DNA of 14,419 nucleotides, from the NCBI GenBank assembly GCA_900088475.1, contig FLMG01000003.1:1081-15499 (forward strand). Direction: 5' to 3'. Shown piece by piece: positions 1 through 8,783 of the stretch (position 1 is its first letter; the number at the start of each line of letters is the position of its first letter). The notes below the pieces were generated by a model. The model saw only the letters and a program-made list of their open reading frames with translations, was not told the origin of the DNA and ran no database searches. The DNA is from Hyphochytrium catenoides. Lineage: Eukaryota > Sar > Hyphochytriomycetes > Hyphochytriales > Hyphochytriaceae. A program made the translations under genes and the position numbers.

Positions 1-23
1 GAGAGAGAGAGAGAGAGAGAGGG
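1..23. repeat. (GA)n microsatellite at window start
   Basis: The window opens with about ten GA dinucleotides followed by GGG. It mirrors the CT tract at the far end, so the window may be bounded by low-complexity sequence at which an assembly stopped. Confidence 0.9.
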
Positions 24-2633
24 CCAAAAGGAAGGCTGTGTCCTGTGCTGATGAGCGCATTGCCAGGTGCTGACGCTGGAAGGGCGGCCCTGCTGACTGG
101 AGCCAGACCACTAAAAGACGTCCGTTTAACCTAATCCTTAGCCGCTAGCACAGGTATCCCCCGAGGTAATGAGCCCATAACACCTAAACCTCAACCAAAA
201 ATATGGACATGTACAGGTCCCATTGTTCTTAATCGTTCACCGTGTTCATGGGGCTCCTTCACTGGTCTGAGGGTCTGCGATGGCGCGTTTATCTCTAATA
301 TTCGCCGCTCTCCAGGCCTAGGGCTTGTAAAGGGTTAAAGGTGTGGTGGGGGAGGGAATAAGATTCCAGCAGACTTTTGGAAGGAGGCTTACGTAAACCT
401 ACTACTACACTCTGTACACCATATTGCTTGCTATTAGCCGGTATTACTACTCTCAAGATTGTACTTCCTGGTTCTGAATAGTAAAATACTCTCTCTGTAA
501 TACGGAAATAATTTGGTCCTCTATTCGAAATGTATGATATTATGACAACAGAGACCTCCCCCTTGAGCTGGCAGTGGCGACGTAACGGTTTTTTGGGTGA
601 TGAGGTGATAAGTGCACTGGCTGTTCCTCTTCCTCCTCCTTCTTTTCCTCGGTGGTGGTGCGCCTCCCTCTCTTCGTCCCTTCTCTCAAGGACTTGTCGA
701 GGCCTCGTTCTCTTGCGAAACTCACACCTCTTGATTGTCCGGAACGGCCATGCAGTCAACAGTCAACCTGATTCATCATACATCATTCTTCCCCTCATCA
801 TCAATCAGCGCCTTTCCTCTTTTCTTTCTTCTCTCTTCTCTTCTCTCTTCTCAGTTGTGGTCACACCTTTTTTCTTCTACTGCCGCTAGAAAGGATGAGT
901 TTCATACAGCTATGCCCGTCGCAGCCCTTTCTTTTTTCTTACTACCTCCTCCTTCCTTCTCCAATCAATCGCCACTGAAGAAGAAGAACTCAAGCCACAA
1001 ACACCCCGGAAAACGAAGGCGTCTCAGAAATCCAATAGTGTATGCATCTACTTTTTGCTGTAATGTAGTAGGTCGTTCATTTTCATTGCCGTGGAGACAG
1101 TGAAAAAGGATGACGATGGACTCTGGGATCAATTCTGCAACGAACCAGGGGTCATAGTGCATAGTGATGGTGGACGCAGACGAACGTTGCAGACAGAGTT
1201 TGGCGTACTATAATTCTTAATGCGTTGTTGCAGGAAGATAGCTGCTATCCCAGCAGTGTTATAACACTCCAGGGTAATGATGCTGGTAGTAGGATATAAG
1301 ATCATTACACCTGTCCGTGCCCACATTGATCTTTCATAAGTCTAAGCTAAGGGCTTTAGAAGGTGTCTCCGCCGCCAGATCTGCCATTGCCTGACTGAAG
1401 AGAAACATCCTATTCATCCGAGTCGGAAAAGAGGTCAACTTACCGCCAAGGGCGAACAAGTTGAAAACAGGACTAATAATATTGCTGCTAGCTAGTCCTT
1501 ACGAGTTATAACGGCTGACACTGCTGGTTGGCACCTGATGTTCTTGTTGCTGATGACACGGTTCATCACCATCGTTTAATGACGGGGCGACGGCTGCTTG
1601 GACCAAGATGCGACAGTACCTCCGTCACAATAGTTGTTTCCCAATTATAAAAGTGCGGAGGGTGAAGAAAGCTCCTTCGGTTCGTCAGAGAGTATGATGC
1701 GCATCATAGGTCAATACGACGCGGGGTAATGAGCAAACAAAGAGAAAGAGGTAGGGACATCGGGCCCAATGCTGCCACACCATCATCACGACGGAGCGAG
1801 CTCTTCTTCTGATGCGTGGCGAGGAGCCTGAAAGTCGTACTAATGGGTTCGTCAAGGGAGAGAACGAGATGCTGCAAAAGCCGGCCTGGGTGCTGCAGGG
1901 TTCAAGATATGACTTTAATGGCGGGAGACAGCAACAGGGCGATGAGCCAGGAAGAGCGCCCCGCCCCCATCCATCATCCTTTCAAACCCTTGTGATCAGC
2001 AATATTAACAGATGAAATCTGGCAAGAAATTCACAAAGTTGGTCGTCCCCTCCTTATTATTGATCCTGCCTCCTCGTGCAGGCAGACGACAGAGTGGAAA
2101 GGTAGCCGTTTGCGCCTCCACGCCGCATCTTCTGAAAAGGACAGTAATTATATCTTGCTGCTGGGAGAGCTTGGTTTCCGGTAAAGGCCGGTAACGGCCG
2201 TTATGTCGCTTGGAAGAAAGGATATTATAACGGAAGAGCGGGTCCTTCATCCTTCCCGCGTCTTCTTCCTGGTTTGCTCCGTCCTCCGACCCTCGGCGCG
2301 GCCAGTGAGATGCTGCCTGAGCTGCTGCCTGAGCTCTGTCACACGCCTCCACGGGCAGCAGAGAAAGAGAAGATCAAGCAAGGAGGCAAGGAAGATCTGC
2401 AGGCTTAGAAGGCATAGTGAGGATAGTGGAGCTGGTGGAAGCAGGTTCTTGGGAGACGGTAGCGACGAAGAAATAGCGAGAGAGAAGAGACCAGAAGAGG
2501 GAGAGGAGACAACAGGAAAGAGAGATGCCCGCGATTGGGCTAGCAAGGCCAGAGGTTGGTGTGTGTATCTGAAGCCAGATCCTCCGGTTTCTCACCCCCT
2601 GCCCGAGAGGTAAAGGGCCTTACACAACTAGCA
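24..2633. other. Long stretch with no supported gene
   Basis: No open frame here looks like a known protein or joins into a multi-exon model like those downstream. The frames present are short, overlap on both strands and have biased low-complexity translations. Positions about 620-855 are pyrimidine-rich on the + strand and end in a CAG at 852-854, which resembles the intron 3' ends of the real genes, but I find no partner donor or recognisable exon. A 12-bp unit (GCTGCCTGAGCT) is directly repeated at 2312-2335. The region may be promoter and intergenic DNA, or may hide exons of an unrecognised gene. Confidence 0.5.
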
Positions 2634-2832
2634 GCAGCACCACTCAAAAGCTGAGGAGACAGAAGAAGAAAGAAGAGAGCGAGGAGAACGGAAGAAGAGA
2701 GCCAAAAATTCTAGGAGAGGCAGGAAGAAAAAAGAAAAGAGGAGCCAAAAGGGAGAAGGAGTGAGAGATCGAGAGAGAGAAGGGAGAAAAGTGAACGCGG
2801 GCGAGGAAGGATAGGCTTTACAAGCAAGGGCC
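2634..2832 (+). promoter_or_regulatory. Purine-rich 5' leader of the coiled-coil/PDZ gene
   Basis: About 200 bp before the ATG at 2833 are strongly purine-biased on the sense strand (GAAGAAG, GAGAGA and GGAAG runs). An in-frame TAG lies near 2812, so the coding frame cannot extend upstream without another exon. The start context is GCCATGG, with G at -3 and +4. I read the stretch as the 5' untranslated leader and proximal promoter. No TATA box is evident and the transcription start is unknown. Confidence 0.45.
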
Positions 2833-5800
2833 ATGGCAGACCTAGCTGTTGGATCTAGCCTTCAAGAGCTATCACAGCCACCACTCTACAGAGGCAGAGC
2901 TTTCTCCGCTGGATACTCAGGGTAAGAGAGAACCTTGTGCCTCTGAGGAAGGACTTGAAGGCGAGAATGGTTCCCTCTTTCTCGTCTGATGTCTTCATCT
3001 CGCCCCAGGCGCAAGGTAGCTGAGTCCCCAGAGGTCCAAGAGCTGAGGGCCAAGCTAGAGGTCAAAGAGGAGGTGAGAGGCACTGAATTCTCGGTATTTC
3101 TTTCTCTTCTTCTCTTTTTGTCTCTTCACTCTCTCTCTCTTAGTCCCCGCACTCTCTCTCTGCCGCACTCTCTAACCCTGTAACCTCCTCCTGGCTTGCC
3201 TCTGTTCCTCTCTTTCCTCTCAGGAGTTACAGCTTGCGGGAAAGTATGGGAGCATTCTCCTGAACAGAAACAAAGGTTTGGACCAGTCCCTGGCCAGGTC
3301 AGGGGCTCCATCGACACTATGTCTCTCTTCTTGTTTCTCTTGATGTCCCCACCCTCCTGCTTTTCCTTCCAGTTTGGGTTACACTTCGCTCTTTGCTTCG
3401 TTGTCTTTCCCTCTTTGACACACGCTCTCTCTCTCGCCTGATACCTTTCTCTCTCCTCTAATCATTCTCTCTCCCTTTCTCTCTCTTGGCTTTGTGGTGC
3501 TCATGGCAACCTTTCCTTCTCTCTCTTGGCAGCTGCAAGCAGGAGATAGAGGAGCTACGGATACAGAGAGAGAATGATCGCCTGGACTTTGAGAGAACGA
3601 TCCAGACCCTTCAGAGCCGCAACGAGTCACTTATCAAGTGAGGAACGAAGGGAACGAAAGAGGGAAGGAAAGGGAAACCCAAACTGAGCCTCCGACCATG
3701 GGGATAGGAAAGGGAGAGAGGGACCAAGATTTTGAGGGAATGAACGACGACACAGAGGGAAAGCAATGGCGGGTCAAGAGGCTGAAACCCCTGTCTTTAT
3801 CTGGCTGGCTGGCTGTGTCTCTCTTTTTCTCTCTCTCTTTTTCTCTCTCTCTTTTTTCCTTCACCATTTCAGCGCTCTCCGTCCTCTCCCTCCTTTTCTA
3901 CTTACGCCTTCTTTAAATCTTAGGACTTGCGATGAGCTGTCGGAACAGCTGGAGGAGAAGGAGCTGCAAATTACGGAGCTGGAGAGACAGAGCAATAGCT
4001 CCAGATCTGGACGAAAGCTTTTTGACCGGTACGCTTTCTTGATTTAAACTGTCCCTGTCTCTCTCTCTCTCTTTGCTATGTCTCTTACCCTCGTTAGTCT
4101 GTTTTCCTTTTGCGTCAGGTGTCTCTCTCCTTCCTTGTGCAGCATGTTACTTTCTTCCATCCTCTCTTGCTACTATTCATCTCCAGAAGGCTCGCTCCTA
4201 CGCTCAGCCTTTCTTTCCTTGGCCGTCAGTTTCTCACTTTTGTTCCCCGTTGGATCTCCACTTCTTTCGGTCATGGATATGAACTTTCCTGTGCGTGTCT
4301 CTCTCTCCGAAGCGAGGCCTCTCAGCGCGCACGAGCTCTGCTTGTGGAGGAGAAAGAGCAAAAGCTCCAGGCAGCGGTTCAGAACTATGAGCAGCAGATC
4401 AGCGCACTAAAGAAGGTTCCTTCCAGCTAACTATCTCTTTCCTTGGCCTGCTCTTCTCTCTCTCTCTGTCTCCTTCTGGCTGTCTTTCTCTCTCTCCCTC
4501 TCTCTTGCTCCTCTCTATGTCTCTCTCCGTCTTCTTACTTTCTCTCTCTCCATCTCTCTCTCCTCCGCCTGCTCCGCTTACAGCTTTTCTTGAGGCAGTA
4601 TCTCCTATGGATGAGCCTTGAACCGAACACTAACCAAAACAGGCACTTCTTTTCTCTCTCTGTCCCTCTCCGCCTTAGATGGTCTCTTCTCTGCAGGAGG
4701 AGAAACAACGGTCAGATGTCCTGGCTGCTGAGTGCGGAGCCACATTGGAGCAATTTCAGGTTTCGCAGAAGGGTCTACAGGAGCGGCTGGATCAGGCGGT
4801 TCAGCGGCATCGAGAAGAGAAAGAGCAGCTTCTAGAGCACTGTCTAGCCATAACGGCAGAGATGGACGAGAGGTGCAGAGAACTTCTTTTCTCTCGTTTT
4901 CTCCCTATATTCTTCTTCTTCTCTTCTTACCTTTTCCTTTCTCTTCTCTTGCGTTTACCCTCTAGTTCGGTCGACTACTCTGCTTCTCGTCGTGCAGTGT
5001 CCCTCTCTCTACCTCTTTCTCCATACTTCACAGGATATAGTCTTTATGCTCTGCTCACATGTAGGTGCCTTTGTTCTCTGTGTGTCTCTCTCTTTGTATT
5101 GCCGCTTTTGGCAACTTCTACTGGCTCCATAGCTATCTCCACTCATCTACTGCGTGTCTTTTAGGGAGCAGCTTGATCAGGAGAGGGAAGCCATCATGCT
5201 GGTTCGTTTCTCTCTCTATCTTTCGAGCACTACTTCTAAGCTCTCACCCAAACTCCTTATACCACTGCTCTACCATTTGCTTCGTGTTCGCTCTCAGAGT
5301 CTTAAAGAAGAGAATGAGCAGCTATTGGAGGAGCTCGCCATCTTAAGGGGCAACGGGGAAAGAGGAGAGCCAAGAGCAAAAGGAGAGACTACGACTCCTC
5401 GGCTGGCTGGCTCTTCTCTTCTGGATGAGATCATACGATTGGATTCCATGAAGTCACTGAGGAGCCCTCGACCTTCTTCTCCCAAGTCTCCTTCTTTCTC
5501 TCAACTCTCTCCCAGAGAGACAGCCACTGAAGGTAAGAAGTCTGCTGGTGAAGTTTATGCCTAGCGTTTCGTTATCTTGTCGAGCCTACGCCTCTCGGCA
5601 CTTTCTTTTTCTCTTCCTTGGCTTAACATCTGGTTCCTCTTTAATCATCTGTCCTCAGAGATTCTTTCTCTGTCTATAATCACTCCTCCTCTCTTCATTG
5701 GCATTGTAGGAGAAAAGGAAGATGTGTCTCGGGTACTGAAGGAAGAGTACTTCTATTTGACGGCGATGGCGCTCAAGCACCGCCATCCCTCTCTCCCTTC

Positions 5801-6413
5801 TCTCTCCCACTCCGAGATCGCGTCTCTCTTCCAGGAGGCCAGACGTCAGTCAGTCCCTTTCTTCCAGTGGGAGTCCTGGCTTACAGAAAGGTTGACGGGA
5901 GACAGACGACTCCCTTCTTCTCGCTCTCTCTCTTTCTCGAAGCCTCTCCCACGCTCTCTCTCTCGAACTACAAGTGGCAGAAATGGAATGTTAGGACTTC
6001 TAACACTTTCGGAGCGCTTTGTGACATACGTTCTGACAGTGGAGGTGGAAGGCCCGCTAGGCCTAGAGATAGGAGAAGAGAAGCATTCTGGGGTCATCTT
6101 GGTCTCTGGTTTCACGCCGTCGGGCTCGGCTTCCTCTGCAGGGTCACACTCTACTCCGGAGACATCGGAGAAGAGGAAGAGCAGTAGGAGGCTCAGCGCC
6201 ATGATTCAGGGATTTGTATGGGGACAGGCACCTTCTCTCCCGCCTCTGTCATCCCTCTCTCCTCTCTGTCGGTCTGGCATTGTTCGAAGAGGTGACAGGC
6301 TGATAGAAATAAACGGAAAAGTAGTCAGGGGTCTACCCTTCCAGGACGTGGTGAGCTGGCTGCGAGAGGCTCCGCGGCCAGTGGTGTTGGCCTTTCAGCG
6401 GCTTATAGTCTAA
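2833..6413 (+). CDS. Coiled-coil protein with CC1-box-like motif and C-terminal PDZ domain (candidate dynein adaptor), 10 exons
   Basis: Inferred exons: 2833-2921, 3009-3072, 3224-3297, 3533-3637, 3924-4028, 4313-4415, 4679-4872, 5165-5201, 5298-5532 and 5710-6413. They total 1710 nt, encode 569 residues, and all introns are GT-AG with matching phases. Residues about 33-273 are a heptad-like Glu/Lys/Gln/Leu-rich coiled coil. Near its N-terminus residues 53-67 read LQLAGKYGSILLNRN, resembling the CC1 box (AAxxG then LLxxN) with which BICD, BICDR, Spindly and TRAK adaptors bind dynein light intermediate chain; the usual second Ala is Gly57. After the coil, SSLLDEI (296-302) resembles the Spindly motif that contacts the dynactin pointed end. 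Residues 313-330 hold four Ser-Pro sites. A probable helical module of unknown family covers about 340-398. Residues 439-569 form a PDZ domain: PLGLEI (451-456) is the carboxylate-binding loop and GDRLIEINGK (530-539) is diagnostic; an insertion of about 50 residues splits it. Phe546 at the likely helix-B first position suggests a hydrophobic (class II-like) ligand. The PDZ call is firm. The dynein-adaptor role is inference; another coiled-coil scaffold is the alternative. Confidence 0.85.
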
Positions 6414-6688
6414 AGAATGAGGGTTGAAGATGACACAGGGAGGTTGAGAGAGCCTCAATCTTATTCTGCGAAAGGCGGGTGCGCATACTTGAGGCAGCGG
6501 CGAGAAAGAGCGAGAGGAAAAGGAGGACATCCTCCAAGAAGAGAGAGAAGCATATTCTGGACAGAATGGGATATAAGTTCAAATGGCATCAGCCTTATTA
6601 AGCCTTGAAATAGCGCGGAAGTCGGTCAGCTCAGGGAACTGTTCCGAGGGTAGGAGAAGTATTGAGAGAGAGGAGGGACTCTGGGGTT
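6414..6688. other. Convergent spacer holding both 3' UTRs
   Basis: This 275-bp gap separates the stop of the + strand PDZ gene from the stop of the - strand syntaxin gene, so it must hold both 3' untranslated regions. A weak AATAA-like element for the syntaxin transcript reads on the - strand at 6595-6599, about 90 nt past its stop. No strong polyadenylation signal is evident for the + strand gene. The CT bias turns into GA bias on the + strand across this gap, matching the change of coding strand. Confidence 0.5.
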
Positions 6689-8783
6689 CTAAGCGAGGAA
6701 GGAGATGAAGAAGATAAGGAAGACGATGAGGACAAAGAAGAGCTTCATCATGAGTATTTGGTTGCTTGAGAGGCTGTTATAGTACTGCACCAGCTGGTTC
6801 TGGCCACGATTGATATTGTGCTCTACCTCCAGCACATTGTCGTCGATCCTAGAAGAAAGTAAATGGAGAGTCAGACAGATCAAGAGGATGAGAGAGAGAG
6901 ATGCATTGAGATCATAGTTCAGACGACAGAGAGAGAGAGGGGAGACCATAGATACAAAGAGATACGTAACATACACAGACGGAAGCCGTTAGCCATCTGG
7001 AAGTCACTTGCTTCGTACAACTAACTGGGCAGGATGACAACGGCAGAGTAGATCGCAAGAGCCATCTTCACGATAAAAGACACAGATAAGAAACAAAAAG
7101 CGAGGGAGCTGTGCACCTACCTCTCAACCATCTGGCCCTGTTCCTGGATCATCGTTGCCAGCTTATTAAAAATCTGCCCCAGATCGACCATGTGGCTCTC
7201 GATCTGTTGCACAGCATCGGCCCTAGATTGAAAGTAGCTCGTCGCAGGAATTAACTGCTGCATCTGTGAGCACGTAAAGGCAGGGAAAGAGATAAGGAGA
7301 CGCGGATGTTTAGAAGTAATCTACTTCGCGGTTTTGTCAAGCCGGCGAGAGTCACACCTCTGCCTCTGCGATCAGAGGTTGGCTTTCTTGTTGGATGCCA
7401 TCAGGGCGAGGAAGAGAGTCTCCTGCTGCGCCGTCCTTGGGCTTGAAGACAAGCGGTTTGGCCAGAGTTACTTGGCTGGCACGTCCGTATAAAGTCCTCC
7501 TGTCCTGCTGAACTTTCATGTTGTCCTGGCGCATCTGCCCCAAGAGAGGCCATCAGAAAAGATAAAGCAGAACTTCAATGATAGGCTCGCGTGACAAGAG
7601 AAGTAAAGCAAATACCATCAAGACATCCTTGAAGTTCTTAGTGGTACTCATGAGGTCTGTCTTCATCTGGGAGAGGATCGACTCGGAATGGTTCACTGAC
7701 TGCTGAGTACCCACCAGACCGCGCTTCTGGTTAATAAAATTCTTTGAGAAGGAGGAGAAATCTCAGTTAGAGCTTCAGTTTCTTTCTTTCGCTAATCGGC
7801 ATCTCTCTCTCTGTGTCTCCCTCTCACTCTCTCTCACTCTGCCGTCCTTGCTTTCGCCATACTCCTTTCTCATGAACATCCATCTCTTCGTGGAGCTATT
7901 ATCAGCCGACCGCTGCATGTCTCGGTTAGGCTCTCACAGGATTAGCTTCTTATGAAGCTCCTCATCTCCTCGTCTATCCTGGTAAGGTCCGTATCCTTCC
8001 TCACCTCTGCCCTTTCTACTTGCTCGTTGAGCTTTGTGATATCATCCTTTATGTCCGAGACGAGCCGGTTGATGTCGGACGCTGGATCGTTAAAGATGGT
8101 GTTCTTCTGCACCACTAGCAAAGAGAGAGAGGGGCAATCCAAGTGAGAAAGAGCTACTCTCAAGGAAAGGTATAAGAAGAAAGAGACACGAGAGGAATAC
8201 TAGGGATGGGGCATGACTGGCACACTCTGAGCATTCGGGGGAGAAGACTTGAGAATGAGGATTCACACGAAGATCGGCAAATGGGCCAGGATGAAGCTCT
8301 CGAGCCAAAGTTAGAGGCGGCAATGAAGCCAAAGAGGTGACATACATCTTGTTAGTTTGCCCAGCTTCTGCGCTGTAACATTGATGTCTTTGGAAATCTG
8401 TGAAGCTGCCCGCGTAAATGCTGCCGCTTCGGCTGGCGTCGTCTTGCTAGAGCGCAGCGGCTTATTTAGCTGAGTACCTACTCCGCTGCCCATCTGCAAG
8501 GAGAGAACAGGCCCCATCTTAGAGAGAAAGAACAAGCAGGGAGCGCAGAGAAGATACGTAGAATAGGCACGCATAGCTCAGCGGCCGGGGCTAGGGCGAT
8601 AACAGCATCCTCCTGCTCAAGACCCGAGATTGTGACCTCTTTAAGTTCAACTCTGCCTCTCTCAAGAGGCGGACAGGAGAGTTATCAAATAAGGGATGTG
8701 TGATCTACCTGTGCGCGGTGCCGCTCGCGGATGGCCTTCGCCTCCCCGCATAGCGCAAGGAACTCTGATGTCCTATCTGCCAT
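6689..8783 (-). CDS. STX5: Syntaxin-5/Sed5-type Qa-SNARE, complete, 7 exons
   Basis: Exons in transcript order: 8783-8709, 8493-8346, 8114-8005, 7741-7616, 7534-7358, 7263-7121 and 6848-6689. They sum to 939 nt and encode 312 residues with consistent phases. The family is the Qa-SNARE of ER-Golgi and intra-Golgi fusion, which pairs with Bet1-, GS27/GS28- and Sec22/Ykt6-type SNAREs. The N-terminus carries DRTSEF (3-8), matching the syntaxin-5 N-peptide that binds the SM protein Sly1. Residues about 50-160 form the Habc bundle, with LGKLTRLVQK and STTKNFKDVL as family landmarks. The SNARE motif spans about 225-280, with the zero-layer glutamine at Gln254 in QEQGQMVERID. A single membrane anchor (292-311) ends at the last residue, leaving no lumenal tail. 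Length and layout fit the family, and no key element is missing. Its introns are CT-rich on the sense (-) strand, supporting the orientation. Start: first ATG, with A at -3 and G at +4. It is tail-to-tail with the PDZ gene. I am confident of the Qa-SNARE class and fairly confident of the syntaxin-5 group. Confidence 0.95.
8571..8653 (+). other. Degenerate tRNA-like / SINE-like sequence in syntaxin intron 1
   Basis: TAGCTCAGCGG at 8574-8584 matches a Pol III A box, and GTTCAACTC at 8645-8653 matches a B box (GTTCRANYC). They lie in order on the + strand, antisense to syntaxin. GCTC and GGGC could form a D stem, but with a 14-nt loop. The T stem has only about two good pairs and no acceptor stem is found, so this is not an intact tRNA. 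It may be a decayed tRNA-derived element, or chance. Confidence 0.3.

Noticed and set aside
1255-1268. 14-bp perfect palindrome AGTGTTATAACACT, and a 12-bp one at 2192-2203
   Set aside because: Palindromes of these lengths are expected about once or a few times by chance in 14 kb, and neither has a partner or a clear promoter position.
2203-2613. 136-codon open frame upstream of the PDZ gene
   Set aside because: The translation is Arg/Ser/Glu-rich low complexity, an opposite-strand frame covers the same bases, and there is no family resemblance or splice context.
7942-8004. Read-through of syntaxin exon 3 (VRKDTDLTRIDEE...)
   Set aside because: It looks protein-like, but it follows a GAG|GTGAGG donor, hits TAA soon after, and skipping it joins the Habc helices in phase 0 as in other syntaxin-5 proteins.
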